Origin: Bacteroidota bacterium
GTDB taxonomy: Bacteria; Bacteroidota; Ignavibacteria; UBA10030; UBA8401
Reading direction: 5' to 3'
Length of the DNA stretch: 43,811 bases
Assembly: GCA_005792285.1 (NCBI GenBank)
Contig: SXSI01000033.1
Span: 1 to 43,811, forward strand
Both the position numbers and the translations under genes were made by a program. Positions 1 to 9,126 of the stretch are shown piece by piece; position 1 is the first letter of the stretch; each line of letters opens with the position of its first letter. The notes beneath the pieces were generated by a model. The model did no database searches. It was not told the DNA's origin and saw only the letters and a program-made list of their open reading frames with translations.

Positions 1-2
1 AC

Positions 3-668
3 TTAAAGTCCTTTATTCATCTTTGTAGCTGAATCGATTGAAACTTTTTTTCCCATTTTCCAATTTGGATGATTTAGTGCTTGATCGATTGTAACATTTA
101 GTAATTCATTTAAAGATAAATTTCTAAATGGACCACCAGAAGCTGTGAGAATTATTTTCGAAATGGAATTTTCCGGTTCACCTTGCAAGCATTGAAAAAT
201 TGCAGAATGTTCGCTATCAACAGGAATTATTTTTGAATTATTATTATTTGCGATTTCTGTAATTAAATGTCCGGCAACTACAAGAGTTTCTTTATTTGCC
301 AGTGCAACTCTTTTTTTAGATTTTAAAGCGGCGATAACAGATTCAAGTCCAGCAAATCCAACAATTGCAGCTACAACAGTATCAACTTTATTCATTGAAG
401 CTATTTCAACTAATCCTTCTTTTCCGACAATAATTTTTGAATTTCCCGAATAAGATTTTTTAAATTTATTTCCGGCATCAGTATTTGTAATTACTACAAA
501 TTCAGGGGAAAAATTATTTATTATCGAATGAAGTTCATCAATATTATTATGAACAGAACAGGCGAATAGATTAAATTTATCGGGATGATTGGAAATAATT
601 TCCAAAGTATTTTTACCAATCGAACCGGTAGCGCCGAGTAGTGTAATATTTACTTTATTTGATGACAT
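3..668 (-). CDS. dxr: 1-deoxy-D-xylulose 5-phosphate reductoisomerase, N-terminal part ending in an in-frame stop
   Basis: This is DXR of the MEP isoprenoid pathway, a cytosolic NADPH enzyme that converts DXP to MEP. The Rossmann motif GATGSIG lies near residues 12-18, followed by LANKETLVVAG. PVDSEHSAIFQC carries the Asp and Glu matching E. coli metal ligands D150 and E152, and SIDSATKMNKGL follows. The frame then stops: the next codon (positions 5-3) is TAA where the family has Glu (NKGLE; E. coli E231, the third metal ligand). The product is about 221 residues against a usual 380-400. The window ends two bases further on, so the rest is not visible. I start at the ATG at 668, because MSSNKVNITLLG fits the family start; the frame is open to 713. 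The stop could be a true nonsense change or an error at a contig edge. Confidence 0.85.
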   Translation of the reverse strand: MSSNKVNITLLGATGSIGKNTLEIISNHPDKFNLFACSVHNNIDELHSIINNFSPEFVVITNTDAGNKFKKSYSGNSKIIVGKEGLVEIASMNKVDTVVAAIVGFAGLESVIAALKSKKRVALANKETLVVAGHLITEIANNNNSKIIPVDSEHSAIFQCLQGEPENSISKIILTASGGPFRNLSLNELLNVTIDQALNHPNWKMGKKVSIDSATKMNKGL

Positions 669-767
669 TAGTTGATAGCTTGCAAAATTAACCAAAGATG
701 GAGACGTTTCCAAAGATGTTTTACAAAATGAGGTAATTGAAGTTTAGAATATTTATCTTACAGAATA

Positions 768-2582
768 ATGAAGTGTATAATTTTCTATTTTTTAGTTTTT
801 GTAAACTTGCTGATTTCTCAAACTCAGCAGGATAAGACTTTTTATGATTTAGCAGAAGCAGTTGAGAAAGCTGGGAATTATGAGCAAGCACTTCGTTTTT
901 ACGAAGATCTTCATAAAAAATTTCCGCTTAACTATGATTATTTCAATGGAAGTATTCGATGTCTTTCATATTTAAAACAATACGATGAAGCAATTAGTCG
1001 ATCAAATAATTGGATTGAAAAAAATCCCGGAGATATTTCTACAAATTCGCAAATTGGTAGTTTGTATTTACGAAGTGGAAATTTTTCAAAAGGAGATTCA
1101 GTTTGGAAGAGTATTCTTTCGAATAAAGATGTATCATCATTTCATATTAGTGTAGTTGCTGAATATCAAATGAAAGAGAGATTGCCTGATAAGGCGATTG
1201 AAACATTTATTGAAGGAAGAAAAATTCTAAAAACTCCGAATCAATTCAGATTGGAGATTGCGCAATTATATTTTTATACGATGAATTATACTCTATCGGT
1301 GCGAGAGCATATTTTGTACTTAAAAGAAAATCCACAACAATTAGATTTTATACAATCCAGATTTTCACAAATCACTTCAAAGCCTGATGGATTAAAGGCA
1401 GCACTTTCAGTTTTTGAAAGTGAAAATCTGAATAATAAAAATGAATCGAATATTTCCGAAACAAGATTATATCTATGGTTATTATTGGAAGCTAAAAAAT
1501 ATAATGAAGCAACTATAATTGCAAAACAAATAAATAGTGAAATTAAATCTGGAGGTGAAGAATTGTATCAGTTTGCACTTCGTCTTTATAAAGAAAAAGT
1601 TTATTCTAACTCGTTATCACTTTTTAAGGAAATAATTTTACAATATCCAAACTTCAATCGTTTGCCGGAAGTATATTATTTTCATACTCAATCAATGGAA
1701 AATATTTTGAGAGATGAGAATAGTACTCAAATAGATTCAACTATATCTTATGAAATAGTGATGAATAGTTATCGAAGTATAATAAATAAATATCCAAATC
1801 ATATAAACACACAGATAGTAATTGGGAAATTGGCATCATTAATTTTTGAAACTCAAAATGACCCACAAACAGCATTGCAATTAGTTGACTCATTATTAAG
1901 AGTCACATCATTTTCTCCTTCAAGAGTTTCAACAATGATGCTTTCGGCAAAATTTTTAATTTCGATTGGAGAATTAAATAAGGCAGAAGGCCGATATAAT
2001 GAATCAATATTACTTCCGAATATATCGAGTAGTGAAAAACTTGAAATTAATTTTCGATTGGCAAAATTAAATTATTATTTAAATCGTTTTGATAGCGCTA
2101 TTGCAATTTTACAAATGATTGGCGAAAATTATTCAGTCGATGAAGCCAATGATGCTTTGCGACTTCAATATTTTATAATTGAAAATAAGGGAAAACATCA
2201 AAAGCTTCTTAAAATATATTCCGGAGCTGAATTATTAGTTGAACAAAATAAAATGAGTGAGGCTATAGAATATTTTAAAACTTTACAAAATGAAAAAGCT
2301 CCACTTGTAGATGATGCTTTAATGCAGATTGGTAAAATAAATTATAAAATAAAAAGATATAAAGAGGCCGTGCTTAGTTATCAAAATTTTATAGAAAAAT
2401 TTACAAGCAGTATTTTACTTGAACAGATTTATTTTCTTTTAGCGAATATTTTTGAAAATAATTTGTTTGATAATACGAAAGCTTTGAATACTTATCAGCA
2501 GTTAATAGAGAAATTTCCAAACTCAATTTATGCTGGTGAAAGCCGAAAACGGATACGAATTATTCGTGGTGATGCAATTTAA
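768..2582 (+). CDS. Exported tetratricopeptide-repeat protein
   Basis: The 604-residue protein starts with a Sec-type signal peptide (MKCIIFYFLVFVNLLISQ) and is probably periplasmic or outer-membrane associated. The remainder is helical TPR-like repeats. Clear examples are the first repeat (YDLAEAVEKAGNYEQALRFY), one near residue 510 (ALMQIGKINYKIKRYKEAV), and a last one ending in FPNSIYAGESRKRIRIIRG, the outer-membrane TPR style seen in YbgF/BamD-like proteins. It probably acts as a protein-protein scaffold; the partner is unknown. It is transcribed divergently from dxr, and its stop codon overlaps that of the convergent barrel gene at 2579-2582. No enzyme domain is visible. Confidence 0.8.
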   Translation: MKCIIFYFLVFVNLLISQTQQDKTFYDLAEAVEKAGNYEQALRFYEDLHKKFPLNYDYFNGSIRCLSYLKQYDEAISRSNNWIEKNPGDISTNSQIGSLYLRSGNFSKGDSVWKSILSNKDVSSFHISVVAEYQMKERLPDKAIETFIEGRKILKTPNQFRLEIAQLYFYTMNYTLSVREHILYLKENPQQLDFIQSRFSQITSKPDGLKAALSVFESENLNNKNESNISETRLYLWLLLEAKKYNEATIIAKQINSEIKSGGEELYQFALRLYKEKVYSNSLSLFKEIILQYPNFNRLPEVYYFHTQSMENILRDENSTQIDSTISYEIVMNSYRSIINKYPNHINTQIVIGKLASLIFETQNDPQTALQLVDSLLRVTSFSPSRVSTMMLSAKFLISIGELNKAEGRYNESILLPNISSSEKLEINFRLAKLNYYLNRFDSAIAILQMIGENYSVDEANDALRLQYFIIENKGKHQKLLKIYSGAELLVEQNKMSEAIEYFKTLQNEKAPLVDDALMQIGKINYKIKRYKEAVLSYQNFIEKFTSSILLEQIYFLLANIFENNLFDNTKALNTYQQLIEKFPNSIYAGESRKRIRIIRGDAI

Positions 2583-4453
2583 TTATTAAATAACCAGGAA
2601 ATTTTAAAATTCAAATTCCGCGGCATCATCGGATATAAAGGAATTGTCATATATTTATTGTCCAATAAATTTTCCCCTTTAATTTCAAAAATTACAGAAT
2701 TAACATATCCTCTTAAAAATGCATTAACGATAAATTGATTTCCCATTTTCATCATTCGTTGCTCGACAAATGTTCGGCTCGGATAAACTAACATCTTTCC
2801 AAAATAATTTGAGTAATATTCGGCTGACAAATTAAAAATAGAAAAGAGCGATTTTTTAAAAAAATAATTGGAATAGGATAAATTAAAAGTTAAATGGTTA
2901 CTTGGGAATGAAGAGCTATCATTTTCGTTAAAATAATAAGCTATCCTAGTCGAAAATACAAAATTTGAAAATGCTTGAGATAGATACATCCGAACAAATA
3001 ATTTTGATTTTGACGGTTTCTCTTGCTGGAATGTAGTTTTATGAAAACCTTGAGAAAATAAGTTATTATTTACAACTGATGTTAATTCCGGTTGAATATT
3101 ATTATAAATGTTTTGTGAGTGAACCGACAAATTAATTATAGAATTATTAACGATGTAATTATTGCCAATGCTTACTTGCTCGATTCTGATTGGATCAAAA
3201 TCCCTTTTTACCGGCTGAAAAGTTAAAACATCACTCCAATATATTTCTTGAAAATTAGGAAAATGAAGAGTTGAAGAAAATAAAACAAAAAATTGGTTAT
3301 AGTCATTTAGCTTCCAATTTAATTTAGTGTAACCGGAAAATCCTTCTTGAGTTCTATATTTTTCTTTTTCAATATTTGCAGTTACTGATAAATCAGTTAA
3401 AGCCAATTTAACATTAAAACCAAAAATAGATTTATCTGCGGATTGATTATGCACAAAATTATTTTCTACAACAGAATGGTTTTCATTTTTATAGAAAACC
3501 GAAATCGAGTTAAGGTTTGACTTAAATACAAAAGAAGTTAAATATCCTGCATTATTTGATTCATGTTTATTTTGAATCCACGAAAGAGCGTTCGGAGGTA
3601 TATATTCAGAGTTGTCGTAAGTATTAATTTGCTCGTTAAAAATTGATTTATAAAAATGCAAATTATAAATAAAATTAGTAGAAATAGGAATTTCAAAAAA
3701 TCCATCAAAGTGGTGAACTTTAGAAATATTATAAGTTGAAGAGCTACGAACGGAAGCATCTAAATCATTATACATGCTGTCTTCAATTGTAGAAAAACGA
3801 ATCCCATTATTAATACCATTTTCTGATTCACCAAAAATATTTTGAATTGATAATAAAAATCCTGAAGAATCGTGATATTCATAATGCGCTCTGCTTGTCC
3901 AAAAGTCGCTAAAACTATTTGGAAATCGTCCGGCATAAAGATTTTCTTTATTCTTACTTCCGAAAGATGTTTTATTTAATTCAAATGTAAATGATGAATT
4001 ATCGTTAATTGAACTATTAAATAAAGTTTTGAATTCGTTCGCTTCGTAAGGAAGTTGTGAAAAGCTAAGTATGGTTAATGGTAGATATTTTTTTGTAGTT
4101 TGATTTACAATTGGTGTAAAATTAAAATTATTTTCATTAACAGTTTCTATATTTACAAAACCGGAGTGTGGAAATAAGTGTTCATAAATTCGTGAGTTAA
4201 ATGGATCAATTAATGAACGATTTAGATAATTAAACTCAACTAATCTTCGTGAGAGAGCTCCACTTTGATAATTAATTTGTTCTCCAATAATTCCCGTTTC
4301 TATTAAGAAAAAATTATTATTCTTAATCTCATTACTAATATTGCCGGAAACAGAATAATTCCGAAAGAAATTCGTAAAAAGTGAATCCGAATTGGAAACG
4401 GAAATAGCTGGATTAAATAAAAACAGAACAAAAAATAAATATATATTATTCAA
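2579..4453 (-). CDS. TonB-dependent-receptor-like outer-membrane beta-barrel without a recognisable plug
   Basis: The 624-residue protein has a signal peptide (MNNIYLFFVLFLFNPAISVS) followed by alternating amphipathic strands rich in Asn, Ser, Tyr and Phe. The second half reads like a TonB-dependent receptor barrel, for example LNDYNQFFVLFSSTLHFP, FDPIRIEQVSIGNNYI, and near the end ENLLDNKYMTIPLYPMMP followed by a terminal NLNFKISWLF strand. It is shorter than a typical receptor, and I cannot find a TonB box or plug domain in the first 150 residues. It lies 3 nt downstream of ispE and is probably co-transcribed with it. The substrate is unknown. It could instead be a plug-less porin. Confidence 0.7.
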   Translation of the reverse strand: MNNIYLFFVLFLFNPAISVSNSDSLFTNFFRNYSVSGNISNEIKNNNFFLIETGIIGEQINYQSGALSRRLVEFNYLNRSLIDPFNSRIYEHLFPHSGFVNIETVNENNFNFTPIVNQTTKKYLPLTILSFSQLPYEANEFKTLFNSSINDNSSFTFELNKTSFGSKNKENLYAGRFPNSFSDFWTSRAHYEYHDSSGFLLSIQNIFGESENGINNGIRFSTIEDSMYNDLDASVRSSSTYNISKVHHFDGFFEIPISTNFIYNLHFYKSIFNEQINTYDNSEYIPPNALSWIQNKHESNNAGYLTSFVFKSNLNSISVFYKNENHSVVENNFVHNQSADKSIFGFNVKLALTDLSVTANIEKEKYRTQEGFSGYTKLNWKLNDYNQFFVLFSSTLHFPNFQEIYWSDVLTFQPVKRDFDPIRIEQVSIGNNYIVNNSIINLSVHSQNIYNNIQPELTSVVNNNLFSQGFHKTTFQQEKPSKSKLFVRMYLSQAFSNFVFSTRIAYYFNENDSSSFPSNHLTFNLSYSNYFFKKSLFSIFNLSAEYYSNYFGKMLVYPSRTFVEQRMMKMGNQFIVNAFLRGYVNSVIFEIKGENLLDNKYMTIPLYPMMPRNLNFKISWLFNN

Positions 4454-4456
4454 TTA

Positions 4457-5311
4457 TTAATTATCTGCTTGGAAAGATGGTGGAGTTAAAGAAACGATAT
4501 TGTTTGATTTATAAAAATTTTGAGTTTCTATTGCAGTTTCTTTATTATCAAATAATCCAAAAACCGACGAACCGGTTCCTGATAATAATGCAACTTTTGC
4601 TCCTCTTGTTAATAAATCATTTTTTATATTTTTTAAACTTGGTGATTGGTTAAACACAACATCCTCAAAATCATTTATTGCAAAATCAGAAATATTAGAG
4701 ATGTAATTATCAATATTGATATTAGAACGCTCAAAAAATTTATTAGGGATAGTTTTTCTACTTTCTGATAAAGTTGAATAAGCCCATGCAGTACTAACTC
4801 TACTTCGAGGATGAATTCCTACAATCCAAAACGGTAAATTTATTAAAAAGCTTTTTAAGTTTTCACCTCTTCCCGTTGCATATGCGCTGTGTTTCTGTAA
4901 AAAATATGGAACATCAGAACCGATTGATAAAGCAATTTTATTTAGCTCTGTATTATTTATATCCGATTTCCAAAGTTGTGGTAATAGTCTCAAAACCAAT
5001 GCAGCGTCACTACTTCCTCCACCCAAACCACTTCCAATTGGAATATTTTTTTCAATATTAATATGAGCACCCTGTGTTATATTTAATTTATTTTGAAGTG
5101 CGAGCACAGCTTTATAACAGAAATTTTTTTCATCCTTTGGAAGTTGATTATTATTTGAAGAAATCACAATATTATAGTGTGGAGAAATTGTAATCTCATC
5201 AAATAATACAATTTTGTGAAAGATAGTTTCAATATTATGAAATCCATCTTCTCGCTTATCCAAAATTCTTAAAAAGAGATTGATTTTTGCATATGCCTTT
5301 CCAGTTAACAT
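4457..5311 (-). CDS. ispE: 4-diphosphocytidyl-2-C-methyl-D-erythritol kinase
   Basis: IspE is the ATP-dependent GHMP-family kinase that phosphorylates CDP-ME in the MEP isoprenoid pathway. The start MLTGKAYAKINLFLRIL carries the conserved AKINLxL with the catalytic Lys. The glycine-rich ATP loop PIGSGLGGGSSDAA is near residues 91-104, and IGSDVPYFL carries the catalytic Asp. LLSGTGSSVFGLF is the C-terminal GHMP motif. The length of about 284 residues is normal. The frame is open to 5359, but the ATG at 5311 matches the family start. It sits just upstream of the barrel gene on the same strand, and dxr of the same pathway is about 4 kb away. Confidence 0.95.
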   Translation of the reverse strand: MLTGKAYAKINLFLRILDKREDGFHNIETIFHKIVLFDEITISPHYNIVISSNNNQLPKDEKNFCYKAVLALQNKLNITQGAHINIEKNIPIGSGLGGGSSDAALVLRLLPQLWKSDINNTELNKIALSIGSDVPYFLQKHSAYATGRGENLKSFLINLPFWIVGIHPRSRVSTAWAYSTLSESRKTIPNKFFERSNINIDNYISNISDFAINDFEDVVFNQSPSLKNIKNDLLTRGAKVALLSGTGSSVFGLFDNKETAIETQNFYKSNNIVSLTPPSFQADN

Positions 5312-5369
5312 ATTACAAGATAATTCCGAATTGAAAATATTACAAATATGAGAATGCAATATGTTTACA

Positions 5370-5400
5370 TTGTTTTGTTGAACTCTTTTCTTTATTTTTG
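5370..5400 (+). promoter_or_regulatory. Possible Bacteroidota-type promoter for the gcdH-guaB run
   Basis: TATTTTTG at 5393-5400 fits the Bacteroidota -7 consensus TAnnTTTG. A TTG at 5370-5372 lies 20 nt upstream, within the usual spacing for the -33 element. The ATG follows 14 nt after the -7 box, so the leader would be very short. In AT-rich DNA such a match can occur by chance. Confidence 0.3.
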
Positions 5401-5414
5401 AAAAAATTTAACCT

Positions 5415-6584
5415 ATGAACCAATTTCAAGATGTAGATTATTTCGGTATTAGTTCTCTTTTAACAGAAGAAGAGAAAATGGTGCGCGATACAGTTCGAAA
5501 ATTTGTTGATTCGAACATTCTTCCAATAATTGAAAAACATAATCGTGAAGGGAGTTTTCCTCGCCATCTTGTAAAAGAAATGGCCGATCTCGGATTATTT
5601 GGTCCAACACTTCCGCCGGAATATGGATGCGCTGGTTTAAATAATGTCTCTTATGGTTTGATGATGCAGGAATTGGAACGTGGAGATAGTAGCATCAGAA
5701 GTTTTGCATCTGTGCAAAGTAGTTTAGCAATGTATCCTATTTTTACTTTTGGAAGTGATGGGCAGAAAAAAGAATGGCTTCCAAAACTCGCAAGTGGTGA
5801 AAAAATTGGTTGCTTTGGTTTAACTGAACCTGATTTTGGTTCCAATCCTAGTGGGATGATTACACGCGCAGAAAAAAAAGGAAACAATTATATTTTAAAT
5901 GGCGCCAAAATGTGGATTACAAATGGAACGATTGCAGATATCGCAGTTGTTTGGGCAAAACTTGATGGAGTTGTAAAAGGATTTTTAGTTCCAAAAGGTG
6001 CAAAAGGATTTACTGCTCCCGAAATGAAAGGTAAACATTCCCTCCGAGCATCGGTAACTTCAGAACTTGTTTTTCAGGATTGTATAATTCCTGAAGAAAA
6101 TATTTTACCAAAAAGTGATGGCTTAAAATCTCCGCTAATGTGTTTGAATCAAGCTCGTTATGGAATTGCTTGGGGAGCGATTGGTGCTGCGATGGCTTGT
6201 TACGATTCAGCTTTACAATATTCAAAATCAAGAATTCAATTTGATAAACCTATTGCAGCTTTTCAAATGACACAAGAAAAACTGGTTTACATGATGAATG
6301 AAATTACAAAAGGACAATTATTAAATTTGCAATTAGGTAGATTAAAAGATGAAGGAAAAGTAAAAGCTTTCCAAATTTCGATGGCAAAAAGAAATAATGT
6401 TTTTCATGCTCTTGAAATTGCACGAATGGCTCGAGGAATTTTAGGCGCAAATGGAATTTTAGATGAGTATCCAGTTATGCGACATTCTGCAAATTTAGAA
6501 TCGGTAAAAACTTATGAAGGAACTCACGAAATGCATACACTTATTATTGGTGAAGAAATTACTGGGATCCCTGCTTATAAATAA
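5415..6584 (+). CDS. gcdH: Acyl-CoA dehydrogenase, glutaryl-CoA dehydrogenase-like
   Basis: This 389-residue FAD-dependent acyl-CoA dehydrogenase most resembles glutaryl-CoA dehydrogenase, which oxidises and decarboxylates glutaryl-CoA to crotonyl-CoA in lysine and tryptophan breakdown. Visible motifs are CFGLTEPDFGSNPSGM (flavin/substrate loop), GAKMWITNG, NQARYGIAWGAIGAA, LQLGRLKDEGK and LESVKTYEGTHEMH. In the last, Glu368 is the expected catalytic base. SSIRSFASVQSS keeps the Arg and Ser that bind the glutaryl carboxylate in the human enzyme (R94, S98). It opens a plus-strand run, and its TAA directly abuts the guaB ATG. Other lysine-degradation genes are absent from the window, so a different short-chain substrate remains possible. 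Confidence 0.87.
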   Translation: MNQFQDVDYFGISSLLTEEEKMVRDTVRKFVDSNILPIIEKHNREGSFPRHLVKEMADLGLFGPTLPPEYGCAGLNNVSYGLMMQELERGDSSIRSFASVQSSLAMYPIFTFGSDGQKKEWLPKLASGEKIGCFGLTEPDFGSNPSGMITRAEKKGNNYILNGAKMWITNGTIADIAVVWAKLDGVVKGFLVPKGAKGFTAPEMKGKHSLRASVTSELVFQDCIIPEENILPKSDGLKSPLMCLNQARYGIAWGAIGAAMACYDSALQYSKSRIQFDKPIAAFQMTQEKLVYMMNEITKGQLLNLQLGRLKDEGKVKAFQISMAKRNNVFHALEIARMARGILGANGILDEYPVMRHSANLESVKTYEGTHEMHTLIIGEEITGIPAYK

Positions 6585-8051
6585 ATGAAAACAAACAAAA
6601 AAATTATTGGTCACTCTGTAACATTCGACGATATTTTACTTGTTCCTCAACATTCAAAAGTACTTCCAAGGAAAGTTGATGTTAGAACAAAACTAACAAA
6701 AAATATTTCTTTAAATATTCCACTACTTTCTTCAGCAATGGATACAGTTACAGAAGCATCAATGGCTATTGCAATTGCAAGAGAAGGTGGAATGGGTGTG
6801 CTTCATAAAAATATGTCTATTTCACAGCAAGCCGAAGAAGTTGACAAAGTTAAGCGATCTGAAAGTGGAATGATACTTGATCCAATTACTTTAACAGCCG
6901 ATAAATTAGTTGGCGATGCACTTTTATTAATGTCAAAATTTAGAATTTCCGGAATACCAATTGTTGATAATGGAAAATTAGTTGGAATTCTTACAAATAG
7001 GGATCTTAGATTTAAAAGGAATTTGAATGACCGAATATCTGAAGTAATGACTTCTGAAAATTTAATTACTGCTGCCATTGGAACAACTTTGGAAGAAGCT
7101 GAATCAATTCTACAAAAACATAAAGTTGAAAAACTTCCAATTGTTGATAAAAATGGAATGCTAAAAGGTTTGTTAACTGTAAAAGATATTCAAAAGAAAA
7201 AACAATATCCGAATGCTTGCAAAGATAAACATGGACGACTTCGTGTTGGTGCTGCAGTTGGAGTAACAAATGATGTTCTTGATCGTGTGGAAGCACTTGT
7301 TAACAAAAGTGTAGATTTATTATTTATTGATACCGCTCATGGACATTCGCAAGGTGTTGTCGAAACATTATCTAAAATAAAAAAGAAATTCCCGAAACTT
7401 GAAGTTGTTGTTGGAAACATAGCAACTGCAGAAGCAGCTAAAGAATTAATTAAAGCCGGAGCAGATGGATTAAAAGTTGGAATTGGATCTGGTTCAATTT
7501 GCACAACTAGAATTGTAACAGGAGTTGGAGTTCCGCAAATAACAGCAATTTTTAATACAGTTGAAGTTGCAAAAAAATATAAAATTCCAATTATTGCTGA
7601 TGGAGGAATTCGCCAAACTGGAGATATTGCAAAAGCAATTGCTGCTGGGGCAAACTGTGTTATGATTGGTGGATTGTTTGCTGGTTTGAAAGAAGCTCCT
7701 GGCGAAGAAATAATTTACGAAGGTCGTACATATAAAGTTTATCGTGGAATGGGTTCGATCGAAGCGATGAGATCCGGAAGTAATGATAGATATTTTCAAG
7801 ATGTAGAAGATGACATTGCAAAATTAGTTCCCGAAGGAATTGAAGGACGAGTTCCATTCAAGGGTGAATTAAGCGGGACAGTTTATCAAATGGTTGGTGG
7901 ACTGCGAGCTGCGATGGGTTATTGTGGTTCTTCAACAATTAAAGAATTTCAAAAGAAAGCAAAATTTGTTTTAATGAGTAGTTCCGGCTTAAGAGAAAGC
8001 CATCCGCATGATGTTAAAATCACTAAAGAAGCTCCCAATTATCACATCTGA
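6585..8051 (+). CDS. guaB: Inosine-5'-monophosphate dehydrogenase
   Basis: GuaB oxidises IMP to XMP with NAD+, the committed step to GMP. The 488-residue length is standard. The N-terminal barrel starts [17 protein letters not shown]. Two CBS domains lie at about residues 95-205 ([20 protein letters not shown] and [19 protein letters not shown]). The catalytic loop [18 protein letters not shown] carries the nucleophile Cys306, followed by the IMP-binding [10 protein letters not shown] and the flap [10 protein letters not shown]. The start codon follows the gcdH stop with no spacer. The 3' end may overlap the next gene, depending on that gene's start. Confidence 0.97.
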   Translation: MKTNKKIIGHSVTFDDILLVPQHSKVLPRKVDVRTKLTKNISLNIPLLSSAMDTVTEASMAIAIAREGGMGVLHKNMSISQQAEEVDKVKRSESGMILDPITLTADKLVGDALLLMSKFRISGIPIVDNGKLVGILTNRDLRFKRNLNDRISEVMTSENLITAAIGTTLEEAESILQKHKVEKLPIVDKNGMLKGLLTVKDIQKKKQYPNACKDKHGRLRVGAAVGVTNDVLDRVEALVNKSVDLLFIDTAHGHSQGVVETLSKIKKKFPKLEVVVGNIATAEAAKELIKAGADGLKVGIGSGSICTTRIVTGVGVPQITAIFNTVEVAKKYKIPIIADGGIRQTGDIAKAIAAGANCVMIGGLFAGLKEAPGEEIIYEGRTYKVYRGMGSIEAMRSGSNDRYFQDVEDDIAKLVPEGIEGRVPFKGELSGTVYQMVGGLRAAMGYCGSSTIKEFQKKAKFVLMSSSGLRESHPHDVKITKEAPNYHI

Positions 8052-9126
8052 AAATTCCAAAGATTTGTTAATTTGCCAAACGAATCTTCACAAATTGTGT
8101 GAACAATTTAATGTTGATTATTTCGTAACATCCTCAAAAACACATTTAAGATATTTAACTGGTTATAATGGTTCAAATGGATTATTAATCTTAAATCGAA
8201 ATAAGATTATGTTTGTAACGGATAGTCGTTATCAAAACATTATTAAAGATGAAGTTATTGCCGATAAAAAGATAATTGGTACAGGGAATCTTTTAGATTT
8301 TATTCTTAAACAAAATATTATTAAAAATAACTCCATTATAGGATATGACCCAAACTCGTTGCAATTAGTAAGTTATTCACTTTTAGAAAATAAATTTTCC
8401 TCACGAAAATTAAAAAAACTACCAAATATTATTGATAAAATAATGTCAGTTAAAGGTGAATCTGAAATTAATAAAATTAAAGAAGCAGTTAAAATAACCG
8501 ATACAGTTTTTAATAATATTTTAAAATTAATTTCACCATCGATTACCGAAAAAGATATTTCTGCAGAAATTACTTATCAACAACAAAAACTTGGAGCAGA
8601 AGGAGATGCTTTTCCACCAATTATTGCATTTGGTGAACGATCTGCACTTCCTCATTCACATCCAACAAAAAGGAAAATCTCAAAAGGAGCTGTACTTTTA
8701 GATTTTGGTTGCAGAGTTGACGGTTATAATAGTGATATGACTCGAACTTTATATTTTGGCAAAGCGAATTCTTCTTTTAAAAAGCATTATCAAATATTAC
8801 TACAAGCACAGGAAATTACTTTGAATTCTATTAAGCCGGGAATTTCCGGAAAAAAATTAGATTCAATTGCCAGAAATTTCTTGCGAAAAAATAGATTAGA
8901 TAAATATTTTATTCATTCAGTTGGGCATGGATTAAGTTTGGATATTCATGCGTTTCCGCGACTTTCAAAAACTAGTACGGATATTTTAGAAGTCGGTAAT
9001 GTAATTACAATTGAACCAGGAATATATTTTCCTGGAAAATATGGTATCCGAATTGAAGATGATGCAATAGTTGGTTTAATTACAAATATTTTAAATAAAT
9101 CACCTAAAAACTTAATTGAAATTTAA
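8008..9126 (+). CDS. M24-family Xaa-Pro aminopeptidase/dipeptidase
   Basis: This is a creatinase-like N-domain followed by a pita-bread metallopeptidase domain, probably a cytosolic enzyme that cleaves Xaa-Pro bonds. All five M24 metal ligands are visible: two Asp in [19 protein letters not shown], His in [12 protein letters not shown], Glu in ITIEPGIYF and Glu in [10 protein letters not shown]. The domain order and 372-residue length are normal. The ATG at 8008 overlaps guaB by 44 nt. A TTG at 8065, 13 nt after the guaB stop, gives a start closer to the family norm and is a real alternative. It belongs to the tight gcdH-to-meaB run. Whether it is a PepP-like aminopeptidase or a PepQ-like dipeptidase cannot be settled by eye. 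Confidence 0.9.
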   Translation: MMLKSLKKLPIITSENSKDLLICQTNLHKLCEQFNVDYFVTSSKTHLRYLTGYNGSNGLLILNRNKIMFVTDSRYQNIIKDEVIADKKIIGTGNLLDFILKQNIIKNNSIIGYDPNSLQLVSYSLLENKFSSRKLKKLPNIIDKIMSVKGESEINKIKEAVKITDTVFNNILKLISPSITEKDISAEITYQQQKLGAEGDAFPPIIAFGERSALPHSHPTKRKISKGAVLLDFGCRVDGYNSDMTRTLYFGKANSSFKKHYQILLQAQEITLNSIKPGISGKKLDSIARNFLRKNRLDKYFIHSVGHGLSLDIHAFPRLSKTSTDILEVGNVITIEPGIYFPGKYGIRIEDDAIVGLITNILNKSPKNLIEI

